From positions 62,001-126,000 of the forward strand of contig JADLZK010008411.1 of NCBI GenBank assembly GCA_015847255.1: 64,000 nucleotides of DNA. The letters run 5' to 3'. Of the stretch, positions 1-11,646 are shown one piece after another. This DNA comes from Hyparrhenia diplandra (taxonomy: Eukaryota > Streptophyta > Magnoliopsida > Poales > Poaceae). Made by a program: the position numbers and the translations under genes. The first letter of the stretch is position 1. Each line of letters begins with the position of its first letter. The notes under the pieces were generated by a model. That model made no database searches, had not been told where the DNA came from, and saw nothing but the letters and a program-made list of their open reading frames with translations.

Positions 1-600
1 TGGCATTTGATCCAATGTTGATGATGTTTTATTCACAGTTTAGTTCAATGTTTAATCCGACGGTGATGGGTAATTTGTCACCACCATTTTATTGTTGCAA
101 CGAGCTAGCAATGAAGATCTTAGTATCAACTGCGGTTCATGGAATTAATTAACCGGCGGTGATAAGTGGCTTGTTGTTTCATCCGACGCTGATGCCAATT
201 AATTTCATCTCCACCGGTTGTTCGTACGAACTGACGGTGATCAGTTTCTTATAACCACTGGCCCATTATTTTATCCGGTGATGAACCTATTTATTATATC
301 AATGGTAGTTCAATTCTTTGCTTAAATCGGCGGTGATAAGTTAATGATCACCAACGGTTCATTGCTTCATCCGGTAGTGACCATTTTTATAAACACACTG
401 GTCGATCCATTGTTTCAATCGATGCTGATGATGGGACAATGATCACCGGCAGTTATTAATCAGGCTTGTATATATCACCGTTGATCTGTTGATCGGACAG
501 AATTTTGGTCACCAACTAACAGTGCGCGAATAGTAGATCACCATCATTTTCACTGGTTTTTTTTACACTAACGGTGAAGTTTTCAAAACCAGTAAGTTTC
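1..600. repeat. Degenerate repeat block with alternating inverted motifs
   Basis: The block repeats a short core of the type 'ccgNcggtgat' and its complement 'atcaccNNcggt' every 20-65 bases (for example near 55-90, 150-165, 225-240, 330-355, 440-450 and 565-575). This alternation is typical of subterminal regions of CACTA-type DNA transposons, where transposase-binding motifs sit in both orientations. No terminus is visible, so the element probably begins to the left of the window. The copies are too diverged to give an exact unit length. Confidence 0.4.
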
Positions 601-1779
601 TGAAAAAAAAAGAAAAAATTGCTGCATTCTGCTAGCAATTCAAGTTTCGTGAGTTTGCTCTCAGAAAACCAAAAGATATAAGTATATTGCAGCATGAAGA
701 AAGATGCTGCTAGCAGTTCAAGCTTTCATCACCCATTCACCCTGTAATCACGGAAGGGACTGGCATGATTTTTGATATCTCCGCGTGCATTCTGGCCTTT
801 TGTTTTCTGTAGTCTAGTAGTAGTGTCCCTCCCTTTTCTAACTTTTTGTGAGACGTGTACAATTCCTCTATGGTCCCGTACTCCCACATCATGATATATA
901 TATATATATCCCCAATCATGAAAAGGATATAGATACAGTACAAAAAGGCAAGATCAGATAATAATTTTATCTTCTATAAATAAATAGCATAAATAATAAC
1001 TGAAATTATATAGATTTACCTTGGTTACCTCTCTAATAAGGCCCCTTTGGATCAAAGGATAAACTGATGAATTTTAGAGGATTGAAATCCAATATAAAAC
1101 TTTCCTATGAAAAGAACTTCATAACGATTTCTAAAAATTCTATAAAAATCCTATACGATGGTTTATTCCATAGGAACATTGGAGCAATTATACCAAGAGC
1201 TAGCAGGTTCAATCTCATGTAAAATTTCTTTTATGTCATTCGCTCTCATTGAATTTCTATATTTTTTTTCATGTCCATCCAACAATCGTTTTTGTAGGGT
1301 TTTTTTTTCAACTATTGAGGATAGATCACCTCCTGAACTATAAAACCAGATTTTCTGCCCCTTCAACTCTGTAAAACTGGGCAAATACCCCCCAAGCGGT
1401 TTTGCTACAGTGACAGTTGTTTTGCCTTTTTTATTTTTTTTAGCTGAATTTTTGAAAAATCATAGCAAATCATAAAAAAAATCATAAAATGAAAAATTCA
1501 ACTTTGTTGGACTCCACATGGATAGGTCTGCACATTGAGCATACAATATGGTATGCTTTAGTACAAAACTTTTTATAGCTTTTATATCTATGCTTCTCTA
1601 TAATTAATTGGAATAAACTTTGTATGATGGATCACTAGAGCAAATTGCTTCTTTAAATATGAAAGACTTGGTTCTATTTCTTTAGATATGAGACCATTTC
1701 TTCGAGAGCAGGTGCTCCAACTCACGAGGATGGTAATCTTCTTGAAAAGAAGGAACAAGCTGAAATTTGAAACTTAATT
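601..1779. other. AT-rich intergenic stretch
   Basis: I see no gene here. There is a short TA microsatellite near 895-910. Around 1040-1160 the phrase 'ggccccTTTGGATCAAAGGA' resembles one end of a Tourist-like MITE, but I find no matching second end. Confidence 0.4.
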
Positions 1780-2075
1780 TCTAGGATACTGGCCTTGGCC
1801 ATTCAGGATGAGGGCATGGCTTGGTGCGCTGGCTGGGAACAGACGCCTCAAAGAGTTGCTTGTTTGGGCTAGTTTCTAGGCTGTCGTGTTCTTCTAGTCG
1901 CAAAATTGTAATACAATGTAGAACCTTGTCCGGGATCCGGTAGAAATAGGTCGCACCTTAGTAACCCATGCTTACCGAGGCAAAACTTTGTTTGCACTTT
2001 ATTACGCTTAATGAAATACACGCAACGGCGTGTTCTCAAAAAAAAAAAAAAAAAAAAAAAAAGAATCTAGGATAC
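1780..2075 (+). mobile_element. 5'-truncated LINE-type retroposon with poly(A) and 10-bp TSD
   Basis: The insert spans about 1790-2062 and ends in a run of 25 A (2038-2062). The 10-mer 'tctaggatac' occurs just before it (1780-1789) and just after the A tail (2066-2075), which is the signature of target-primed reverse transcription. The 3' part ('cttaatgaaatacacg' before the tail) looks like grass LINE 3' ends. No reverse transcriptase survives, so the copy is a 5' truncation or a passively mobilised transcript. Confidence 0.75.
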
Positions 2076-2485
2076 CCAGGATCGGCATCCACCGGTAGCT
2101 AAGGTTCACTAGGCCCGCCCTAATAATTCCGAGCAAAGTCACACCACCGAAAGCAACAAATCGTATGCAAAGTTTCAGGATATATGGGCTAGGCCTAACA
2201 GAAGTTCTGCACAATTTCAAATAAATCTTAAAAGCTCATTCATATGTGCAAAAGAGGAAAAGTGTAGGGGGAACTCTAGTTTCACCTTACCTTACCTGTG
2301 AAAGCAGAGGTTGCCATATTTAAATATGAAAATTGTCTCCATTTCATTAAGTCTAGTATGGAAGAGAGAGAGAGGAAGGAAACTCACGCACTTGCTCGCC
2401 GGGGTGAAGGGCACACGTCGGGTGCATATCTGATTTTACTTGTGTATATGTATTATGGGAACATATCTTGTGCAACCAAGCTTCG

Positions 2486-2680
2486 TGTGCAACCTATGCA
2501 ACCACCAATTAAGACCACGGGATCTAGATCCAACGTCTGGGGTTGTTTTCACTTAAACCCTCACACCTCGATAAACACGGATTAGATTTAAACCCCACGG
2601 TGGAGGGGTTTAAGTGAAAAAAACTACAGACGTTGGATCTAGATCTTGTGGCCTTAAATGATGGTTGTATAGGTTGCACA
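2486..2680. mobile_element. Foldback MITE with long terminal inverted repeats
   Basis: The left end 'tgtgcaacctatgcaacca' is mirrored by the complement of the right end (2662-2680) with few differences. A perfect 19-bp inner inverted repeat joins 2521-2539 to 2627-2645. The arms nearly meet, leaving a short centre. There is no coding capacity. A target duplication is not evident, so the superfamily (Mutator-like or other) is not assigned. Confidence 0.7.
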
Positions 2681-2783
2681 TGATACGTTACCACCTTACC
2701 TACATCTTTCAGTCCATAAGATCAATGAGGGTCATTGACCAAAATCTAATCGTGCTAAGGATGGGGTATAAGCGCACGTCCCC

Positions 2784-3010
2784 TGTAACACCCCGCCCTC
2801 CAAATACGCCTTTGCACGGGCGTGCACGCATACACCTAGCACCCCACTTACACTTTCATCGTAAAAGGGTTACGCAAAGGTGCTATGGCTGCAAGGCAAA
2901 GGCTTATAAGTTGGCTCCACCCCGCTCAACTAGCAAGGTGGTACTAAACATATGCACTCAGCACTTATAGACCACTACTGGGCCACATCCAAATTGGGCC
3001 GGGTGTCACA
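2784..3010. mobile_element. Possible small solo LTR
   Basis: The segment starts 'TGTAACACCC' and ends 'GGGTGTCACA', a 9 of 10 match as inverted repeats with TG...CA ends. 'gtccc' follows the right end and 'gtcccc' precedes the left end, an almost exact 5-bp target duplication. At 227 bp it would be an LTR of a very small (TRIM/SMART-like) element. No internal domain is present. Confidence 0.4.
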
Positions 3011-3299
3011 GTCCCTCTCCCTGACTAAGTGTGTTGAACATGTACTTTGAGATGTGGTAAAATTTCATACCTACATCCATAATTCCCTATCCACAGGTGA
3101 AGTTTTGTATACTTTGCCTCAGTGTTAGCCTAAACATTTAATAGATTAAATGGTCACGTTGTTTTTAGCTATTTATTCAGGCTAAACCACTATTTAAACA
3201 GACTAAACGGTGATTAAACAGGATAAATGACTGATTAAATGGACACGACAAGCCACTATACCACAACCCAAATACACCGTCGGACGGTGGGTCGTTAAA

Positions 3300-4159
3300 C
3301 ACTACACCAAAATTGAAATTCCTTGGCGGTGTTGGATTTCCTTGAGTGCCAAAATCCAACCGTCAAGGAATTTAGCATTTCCTTGGGGGTGTACTAAACC
3401 ACCAAGGAACTTTGTATCCTTGGCGGTTCCACTTTCGGCAGCCAAGGAAATGTGCAAATGTTCTTGAGTGTTGTTGTGCATTGCGAAGGAAACACAATTT
3501 TCTTGAGTGCTACTGCAAACAACCAAGGGAAATGTTTTTTGAAAAAAAAAATTAATGTTTTTATAAATTTTTCAAATGACCTCCGATGGAGAAACGACCT
3601 AAACCAAAGTTGTAGTACTGTGAAAGATCTACAATTTTCATGTTCAAACTTTTTTTCATTTGAATTAATCTAAGTTGTCAAATATGCATTGCAAGATTCA
3701 ATAGTCTCAATACAAAACAAATGCATTAGCCATTCAGAAACTAATGGTCCCGAGGTGTGGTGGTTAGGACGTAAACATGTGAAGGTTGAGGTTATTAGTT
3801 TGAAACTCAGTAGTCACATGTTATTGAGAGTTTTGAACTATTTTTTTTTTGACATATTTTCTTGATGGTTGACATATTTCCTTGGGGTGAGTAACCTCCA
3901 AGAAAATGAATTTTATGGACTGCCCATTCATTTTCTTGTCGTCTTGGAAATCTAGTGTATGTTCATACTTTCCTTGGTGGTTGGCAGTCAAGGAAAACCT
4001 CCTTGTGGGCTAGCTGTCAAGGAAATTATATTTTCCTTGCTATCAACCTTGGCGGTTCATGCTTGACAGTTGACCGCCAATAAGTATTTTCTTTTTTTTT
4101 GGTTTTTTTTTTCTATATTCCTTGGCAGTTTTTGGCCGCCAAGAAATTTTGGTTTTGTG
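3300..4159. mobile_element. Non-autonomous CACTA-like element
   Basis: The left end 'CACTACACCAAAATT' pairs with the complement of the right end 'AAATTTTGGTTTTGTG'. The interior carries about ten copies of 'ccttggcggt' and its complement in both orientations, especially 3320-3510 and 3880-4150, as in CACTA subterminal regions. There is no transposase. The expected 3-bp target duplication is not matched; instead 'cgttaaa' lies at both flanks (3293-3299 and 4161-4167), which leaves the superfamily slightly open. Confidence 0.6.
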
Positions 4160-4668
4160 ACGTTAAATAAAGATATAACGATAGACTTACTGACGTCCAA
4201 TATAGACTTATAACGACCCAGCGTGCGATAATATATATTTATAGCAACCACTAGTCCAACGCTATGCATAAAATTAATTAACATATAATATCTTGACTGT
4301 TTGCATGTTAACCATACAATCAACAGTACTATCATACATTCACACAATATGAAATGGACCAGAAAGAGCTCACAAGTTATATTAAATCATCATAACATGT
4401 CATGCCATTTTACACATAATTCATGGCAAACATAAGCTAATGAAACAAGTTTGGCCAAAATGGTAGATGTACTAGAGATACTTCCACAACCCATCTCATA
4501 GTTTGCTTCCACACTTTACAAAATGATCCACCCCTAGTGTCCAAACAAGTTTTCATCTATAGCTAGCTAGGATGTCCAAAAGACGTAGTCATGAGCTAGC
4601 ATGTAGCGTGGCAAGTTATGATCATGAACTAGACAAGATCTTGGTACGAAAAAAAATCGTCACGTGAG
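4160..4668. other. Intergenic, nothing recognised
   Basis: AT-rich sequence without recognisable coding, RNA or repeat structure. Confidence 0.4.
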
Positions 4669-5461
4669 GTCCTGTATGTTTTTTTTCACGATAATGCCAA
4701 TTATGCATTTTTCATTAAGCGAGAAGGAAGTTTTGTTACAACAAGAGGAGCAAAAGCGGTAGTCGAGCGATTACGAACCCCTAGACCAACTCACGGTACA
4801 ACCCATGGACAACAAGAAACGGAGGGAGATAGGGCGGACCCTCAACCAACAAGCGAAAAGCTAAACCTAATACAAAATAAACCTCGACACGTGGGTAGCT
4901 AGCAACGAACGGGGCCACAAATAGTAACGGCGGCAAAGCATACGTCAACGAGCAAAGGGCGGCAAAGCATCGCCAGCGAACCGAGCAAATGCAAAGCATC
5001 CGCCAACGAACCAATCCCCCGCCACTCCCCGGTAAAGACCGAAGCCACCCGAGAGGAGGCCGACGAGGCGAACTTGGTGGCAATGCATCCACGGAACTAG
5101 AAGAGCACCTCGGCAGCAAAGCATCTGCGGAACACGACGGCGAAGGCAGCAACAACCACTAGCTAGGTAAACCCAAATGAGGAGGGCGTGAAGCGCACAA
5201 AGGTGTAGTGTAGGAGAGAGCGAGAAGACCAATGTGACCACGGAGGAGGAGCAGCAGCGCGCCGAGAAGAACTCCGGCGCCGTTGACAAGGGCATGTGAC
5301 TCGAAGGCGACGCCTTCAAGAAGGGAGAGGCGCCAAAAGGCGCGCGCCGTCGTCGACCCGACCGCGATCGGCCTGGACTTTCTCCGGAGCACCATGCAAC
5401 GGTCGCCGATTGGACGAAGCGAAGTCGTCGCCAACCACGCCACCATGGCGTCCTGTATGTT
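4669..5461 (-). mobile_element. Non-LTR retroposon (769 bp) with 12-bp TSD
   Basis: Read on the minus strand, the insert (5449 to 4681) ends in 'cttaatgaaaaatgcataa' followed by a short A tail, seen as T at 4681-4686 on the plus strand. The exact 12-mer 'gtcctgtatgtt' flanks it (4669-4680 and 5450-5461). The body is GC-rich at its 5' part. Open frames on the minus strand overlap in several phases and have no recognisable domain, so I treat it as a truncated LINE or mobilised transcript rather than a gene. Confidence 0.75.
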
Positions 5462-6643
5462 CATAGTTGCATATCAATAAAATAAAATTAACAAAAAAGA
5501 GATGGAAGGGACTTGACCTGAGTGAGTGCCTGCACCACACCGGAACAAAAAAGCCAAACGGTGGCATTTTGCTGATCCAACCACTCAGAAAAGCCGTTCT
5601 AGTCGCACGATAGGGATCGGGACTTCCAGCAGATGAATTTTAAGGTGAGCCGCAGGTTAGGTCGCTTTAGTTCACTGCATCTGGCCGGCAATGTGTGCTA
5701 CCAAGATGTTGCTGTCATTTGGAAGATGATGATCTCCCCGTTCGGTTAAGAGGTATATAGCCGTGATTCCTACGGGAACCGGCCGGCCTGATGCATCTGC
5801 TTGCACTACACGGCCCTTCATTGACACTGTTTCTCTTATATATTAGAATTTCACCGATCGACGCTAGCTGATGATCGATTCAGTAGTACTATAAGCAGTT
5901 GGTTCAGTGAATGACACGGCGCGTTGACGCAGCAGGAAGCAGCCACCAGCCATCAGGGGATTGGAGCAGGTAACATACAGGCTCTCATAAGGAACAAATT
6001 AAACACCTGAGCTATAGAAATTGAAGCAACTGTGCTAATGTTCTACACATTCAATCAGACTATCTACTGCTGGATCCAGCTAAGGTCATATATATTTCAA
6101 TTTTCACTGAGCTATAGAAATTGAAGCAACTTTGCCTGGTGTACTATTGGATCCAGTTTTCTTGACACAAATTTTAGTAAACAGAATTTCTCCAGTGGCA
6201 CGGGGAATGAACGTTACCAAAGCTACCACTTTACCTGATCGCTTGCACAAGGCACAAAAGCCACAAAGGCCAGAAAAGAAACTCTTAACAAGAATATTTT
6301 TTTTTTTGGCATGTACAATATGCCATATCACTTTGAGGCTACTTTTCTAGATACACGTGTTTCAAGTATGTCCAATAAAAATACATTAACAATTCAGATG
6401 AAGGCAACTACAGGGAAGTTCACCTGAAAAAAAAAAGAGAGTATACGTAGCGTATGTATCTGGATTAGTAGTTAAATTAATGGCCACAAAGAGACGGATA
6501 GCATGCTGAAACTATATATGTTGAATGGAGAAAAATAGACGTTACTCTGTACCTGTATTTTAAAGTGTAGATGGCTACTATGACATGGTATTAAGATTGA
6601 TACTTACATTCTTTCTTCTGGCATACATATATAATAATTGGTA
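5462..6643. other. Intergenic with a 25-bp direct repeat
   Basis: The phrase 'ctgagctatagaaattgaag' plus five more bases occurs at 6007-6031 and again at 6107-6131. Nothing else is recognised. Confidence 0.5.
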
Positions 6644-6781
6644 TAAGGCTCCATTCATTTTAAATTACAAGTTATTTTGACTTTTTTGCTACATCCATCT
6701 AAATATAATAATATGTTATATATAACAAAATGAATGAACTATAAAAGTCAAAGCGATTTATAATTTGGAACGGAGGGAGTA
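6644..6781. mobile_element. Stowaway MITE
   Basis: The right end 'cggagggag' followed by TA is the classic Stowaway terminus. The left end is decayed, but its sub-end ('attacaagttattttgac') matches the complement of the right sub-end. TA duplications lie at 6644-6645 and 6780-6781, and the element proper is 6646-6779. These are Tc1/mariner-mobilised MITEs. Confidence 0.85.
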
Positions 6782-7240
6782 ATACATATGTAGTTGCTGC
6801 TGGGGAGCGCTAAATGCCTTGACTGGAGAATGGACGTGATTTAGTACTAGTAGGGATTAGATTATGCACGGCTCCATTACTCTAGAGCAACTTTTTCCGG
6901 GATAAATGGGCAACTTGGAGCCTGACCGCCATCCGCAACTAAAGTGGCCCATCCAACCAGGGTCCAACTAATTAAAGTCATTTCAAGCTTAAACATTTTG
7001 CTTATAGATAATGATAACAAACATTTTCCTGTTCTTTGAATTGGGAAAACATCTTTTTGTTAGATATAATAGCCATGGATTAGATTATGCACTGCCACAT
7101 TCGATTTCTCCTGAAACAGAACATTTTGTCACTCGATCAGTGACAAAAAAGTATGGCTGGTCAGTACTCATCAGTAGGGAAAAAAAAGCTGAAATGACTG
7201 TTTCAGCTGGTTTACTTAGCTTGACAGTGGCTAGCCTACC
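6782..7240. other. Intergenic, nothing recognised
   Basis: AT-rich sequence between two MITE-class insertions. No feature can be supported. Confidence 0.4.
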
Positions 7241-8332
7241 TAAGGCCGTCTCGATGGGGTTTTACGGGAGTGTCATGCACGCATTAATTAGGTGACACAT
7301 CAGACAAAAGAAGCATCTTTGCATGAAATGGGTAGAGAGAAGACGAAAGTTTCATCAGGTGAAACCCGCTCGCACTGTTTCCAAAACAATGAAACTCGCA
7401 TGAAACCGGCGTTGAGGCCCATCGTTTCATCATCCCTGATCCCGTGCGCATCCCCATCCTCCCGCGCGCGAGTCGTCCCCAACCTTCTGCCTCTCCAGTC
7501 TCCATCCCACACGCACATGCCCCTCCGCTCGCCCGCTGACGCTGACACGGGCTCAACCACAGACTCCCGGCCGTGGGCAAGGTCTGGCTGCATGCTCTGC
7601 TGCCGCGCGCAAGTGGTTGGCTCTGCCGCCGCGAAGCGCAACTGCGAGCGCCACCGCGGGCTCTGCCGCTGCGAGCGAGCTCCCCTGCCTGCCCGGCCGT
7701 GTGTGGGCTCTGCCTCCGCGCCATCGCGCGCGAGCTCCCCTGCCGTGCGCGGGCTCCTTGGCCACCGGCACAAGCTTGGCCGCCGCGCGTTGTCTGATTG
7801 GTGCCTGATTCCATCGGTACAGCACAACTGCAGTACCCATCGCTACAGCAGCTCGTTATTTCAGTGCTAATTCCATTTCTTGCCTGATTCGTGACCATCG
7901 GTGTTCACTGGATTCGAGTACGGGGAAGGTCTTTGCAGCTCTTTAGTTTAGTGCTAATCTCTTTCCCTGTGTTGTTGCCGTGCGTCTAGATATCCAAGCA
8001 AGCAAGCAGGCTAGTGAGCGGTTCGTTCTTGATTTATTTTGGAGCAAATGCAGCACCAGGAGCGAGCTCGGCGACGAACAGGCTCCGTGGTGGGCGCGTC
8101 GTAAGAGAGCTGCACCGTGGCATACCGTGTGATGAAATGCAGGATGCGTTTTTTGTGGCCACACAATTAGATGAAACAATTGATCACAACTTTGTGCAGT
8201 AATTTAAAGTTGTATGTAGCCTATGAAACCGTGAGATGAAATTGACCCATTAGAGAGGGTGTTTCATACTACAGTTTCAAAAAAGCAATCAGAAAACAAA
8301 TGACATGAAACACCCCATTGTGGCTGGCCTAA
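7241..8332. mobile_element. Non-autonomous PIF/Harbinger element with GC-rich cargo
   Basis: Terminal inverted repeats 'GGCCGTCTCGATGGGGTTT' (from 7244) and the complement of the right end, 'GGCCAGCCACAATGGGGTGT' (ending 8329), are flanked by the 3-bp duplication TAA (7241-7243 and 8330-8332). That TSD is diagnostic for PIF/Harbinger. The ends are moderately AT-rich, but 7440-7800 is strongly GC-rich with long open frames on both strands, quite unlike the flanks. This suggests transduplicated host sequence, but I recognise no protein domain. Confidence 0.75.
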
Positions 8333-8959
8333 TGAAGTTGATATGTACACTGACTTTTTTTTTAAAAAAAAGAACATATGTACACTGACTCGGCATTTCA
8401 TTCATTATCTTTCATTCATTGGATATTTAAGAACTGGAGGACATGGATTGGTCGATCTGTTCTCGGCTGATTTGTTTTCTTTTAGTACTAGGTGATAGCG
8501 ATGCACATATGATGACTTTAATAAGATCTATATATATGAACCTGGTATCTTTCTGAGACGTTTAGAGATAGCGTAGGTAGGTTGCGTTTTATGTATTGTG
8601 TTTATCAAAAGGGACCTCTGTTTCCAACTTTTCATATATAATATAAAGCACTCTTTTTCGCAAAGAAGAACATATATTTGATTTTTAATCGGTCCGTTGC
8701 TTGTCAGGGACCAGCTGGTTACCATATCAAGCATATGGTGGGGATTAGATTAATTTGAAGATTGCAGATGGTTCATGTATCAGTGTCCTGCCAATCTTTC
8801 GTTGTTGGTAGATAAGCTAAAACGAAGGCATCTAGTTGACTTGTATCAGTATTAAAGAATTGCTGTCAATATCAAATTGCTACTTTTTCAAGAAAAAGAG
8901 TTCACTCTCTAGTTATGCATAAAGCCAAGAAGAAATATTTCCCTCTTATAGAAGAATGG
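8333..8959. other. Intergenic with a short duplication
   Basis: 'atatgtacactgact' occurs at about 8340-8354 and 8376-8391, separated by a T/A-run spacer. No gene or element is recognised otherwise. Confidence 0.4.
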
Positions 8960-9596
8960 CTAGATGTCATAAACCAGAATTGAGCCACCGGAGTGGCTAG
9001 ATGGGCTTCTGACATTGCCCGCCGGCCCGAGAGGGGCGGAGGCGCAAGAGGGGGCGGCGCCCCTTGCCGCCGCCGCCTTCCCTCTCCGTACGAGTCCGGA
9101 GTTCGCCGTCTACAAGTTAGGATTATCTTAGGTAATTTTTGGTGTGCAAGGGGATATTTCATCTATAAGGGAGACCCTTATTAGAAAATAATAAAATAGG
9201 ATATGCTTGTAAAAGGTATTCCAATCGTATAAGGAAACCTTATAGAGATTGCTTAGATTACAAGTCCCACTAGTCGGGCTATATAAGCAAGAGGCATGTA
9301 ATCTCTAGGGGATAAGCAAGCAAATAAAAAATATCTTTTCGCCTTCGGCTCTTGGCCTCCACCGCCCTCGCCCTCGTGCCGCGCCGCCGTCGCCCAGCCC
9401 AGCGCCCGCGGCGCCGCGCGCCGGCGCCCGGCGCCGTGCCACCGCGCCGCCCCACGGCTCCTCCCCTCCACCTCGTTGCTCGTCTTTGCTGCTCGTCGCC
9501 GCCGAGAAGCTGCAGCCCCGTCACGCCATCTCGGGAGCTCCAACGGTCGGCGAACACGTGTCAATTCGGCCCAATCTAGCGAGAATCGACACTAGA
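8960..9596 (+). mobile_element. Solo LTR of a Ty3/gypsy-type element, perfect 5-bp TSD
   Basis: The LTR is 8965-9591 (627 bp), starting TGTC and ending GACA, with the duplication CTAGA at 8960-8964 and 9592-9596. It has a promoter-like 'ctatataag' at 9279-9287 and then a GC-rich 3' third. The stretch 'ggataagcaagcaaataaa' after the TATA box matches the same zone of the LTR at 33.5-33.77 kb, which is attached to a gypsy gag, so both belong to related families. An LTR alone between perfect TSDs indicates unequal LTR-LTR recombination. Confidence 0.85.
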
Positions 9597-10320
9597 CCAC
9601 GATCTTCTTTATATTTTTTTTTGTTTGTTCCTTTTGGTTTCTAAATTCTGTTGCTTGGACACCTCTCTTTTCATTATTCTGTTATTGATATAGAATTATT
9701 CAGTAGGGGTCTACCGCTTTTGTTTGCTCAATGAAAAACAAAAGAGGTGGGGGGCTGTCCTGTCCGCCACAAAGCTACACTATTGATGCTATGATCTGCC
9801 CGCTTTATGGGGTATTGTAGTACAACTTTTTTTACTAGGGACAGCATGAAATATATTTTGATAGTGCATTTATCAATATTGTATATATGTTTTTTTGTCA
9901 AAATGGGACAAGTATGAGTATGACTTATGACAAATTAAAAGCCACTTATATTTAATATGAAGGGATCATATTCAGTGAGAAAATGTCCACACGGAATGCT
10001 TTTCCTGTAGTCTAAACATCATGTTTTTTCGACTAGAGGGAGAGAAAAGTAAGCCTATTGTCACCAATATTCTTCTCCCTTTTATGATTTATATTTTCTC
10101 ACTCTTTTTACGTCACATACATATTCTTAAGTTTCGTCACTTTGAGAAAAAAAAAAAAAGTTTGTGGAAAAAAAATCTAAATTACTCACCTGAATTTTGA
10201 CTTATGTCTAGATAACCTCCTAAACTACCATTTCTTTGAATTTACTACCCCAAACTATTTCAGTTGATCGTATTTTCCCTTGATAATATTTGTTTTAATT
10301 TTGTACATACAAGATAAGTT
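9597..10320. other. AT-rich intergenic stretch
   Basis: No gene, RNA or clear element end. Homopolymer A and T runs only. Confidence 0.4.
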
Positions 10321-10593
10321 TTAGGTCCTGTTTGGTTTCCATAAGTCGGGGAACTTATAAGTCAAAAATTCAAAATAAGTGACTTATTTTGCAAAACAGT
10401 GAGGGGCTTATAAGTCATGAGATTTATAAGTCACTTGCAACCATTTTCTCTTCTTTTTCACCCCGACTTATAAGTCACCTATTTTTTCTTCTTTTTCACC
10501 CTGACTTATAAGTCATTTTGCAACCAAACGACATGACTTATAAGTCACTAATTTTTAGTCACACCGACTTATGGAAACCAAGCGGGGGCCTTA
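10321..10593. mobile_element. Tourist (PIF/Harbinger) MITE with repeated palindromic motif
   Basis: The element 10324-10590 has ends 'GGTCCTGTTTGGTTTCCAT' and, on the complement, 'GGCCCCCGCTTGGTTTCCAT', flanked by TTA duplications (10321-10323 and 10591-10593). Six copies of 'cttataagtca' or close variants, mostly within 'gacttataagtca', fill the inside. Palindromic motifs of this kind are candidate transposase-binding sites. Confidence 0.85.
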
Positions 10594-11646
10594 ATTTCAA
10601 ATTTTATGAGGTGAGAATGGGCATCATAACTTATTTTGAAAACACATTATTAAATTTTCATCATTACTTATGTTTCATGCAATTTTATATTTCTAACATT
10701 AATGCTGCTAGATGTCTTAACCCGCTAAAAGACAACTTAAATATGATGTATTTTCTTGTATAAATTATAGTATGAATCACCTCACAATATTGTAAATTAA
10801 AAATAAACTCAAACATGGAGAAATTAAAAAACAAATATCGTTTTTTTTTGGTACATTGGACCAACTAAATATTTGAGGGGAGTAAATCAAACAAAATGCT
10901 TATTTTGGGGTTTATCTTGACACTGTTCAAAATCAAAGTAGTAATTCAGATTTTGTTTTTTCTCTTTTTATTTCACAAGTAGTAGTAACTATATTCCTGC
11001 AACAATTGTGTCCACCATCTTAGGAACATCTCTTCTCCCCTTTGTGCCAGCAGGCATTACTACAATTTAAGTGCGAGCAATCAAGGAAGGTCTGGACTGT
11101 ACTGTCTGGTGGCACACCATGATTAAGAGTGGCATCGATCGGCACCTTCAAAAGTGCTAGAGACAGTAGCCTTTGTTGTTAGCAAAAGCAAGGGCCAATC
11201 TCGTAATTAGTGCCGCCACAAAAGATTCTTCTCCCTCCCTCTTTCTTGATCTCACTTCCCTTTTCTTTCGGTTCATGTTCATCCAGCCCCTCCCTCCGTT
11301 GTGATTCTTGTTCGATATGATGCAACAACAAATCGCAATACCTGCATGTGACCTCCGATTTTCTGACCAAATATAACCACCCACACCCTGGATTCAGTCA
11401 TCCAAAAAGATTCAGGTTTGTGAAAACTATTTTCAGATTCATGTGATAAAACATTTCAAGATTCATGAGAAAGAAATTCTGCCTTGATAAAATAAAAATA
11501 TACTCCCTTTGCTTATTTACAAATATGTTCCAATTAATATCATCATGGTTCCACTAGTTTTTAAAAAACCAATGTTCCGTCGTTTTCACATAGTTGAGCA
11601 CACCTAAGAGAGTCTCTGATGGATCATATCATTCAGCAAGTCATTT
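10594..11646. other. Intergenic region upstream of the host-gene island
   Basis: Nothing coding is recognised. Near 11500-11585 'actccctttgcttatttaca' resembles a decayed Stowaway end without a partner. Confidence 0.4.

Noticed and set aside
1..600. Possible CRISPR-like direct repeat array
   Set aside because: Motifs alternate in orientation, are degenerate, and spacing is irregular; the genome is a plant.
3293..4167. 'cgttaaa' copies as TSD of a hAT or Mutator element
   Set aside because: The terminal CAC...GTG repeats and inner motif pattern fit CACTA better, and the right copy is offset by one base.
7284..7898. 204-codon arginine-rich minus-strand frame and its plus-strand mirror
   Set aside because: Both lie in very GC-rich DNA inside a PIF element, where long open frames arise by chance on both strands.
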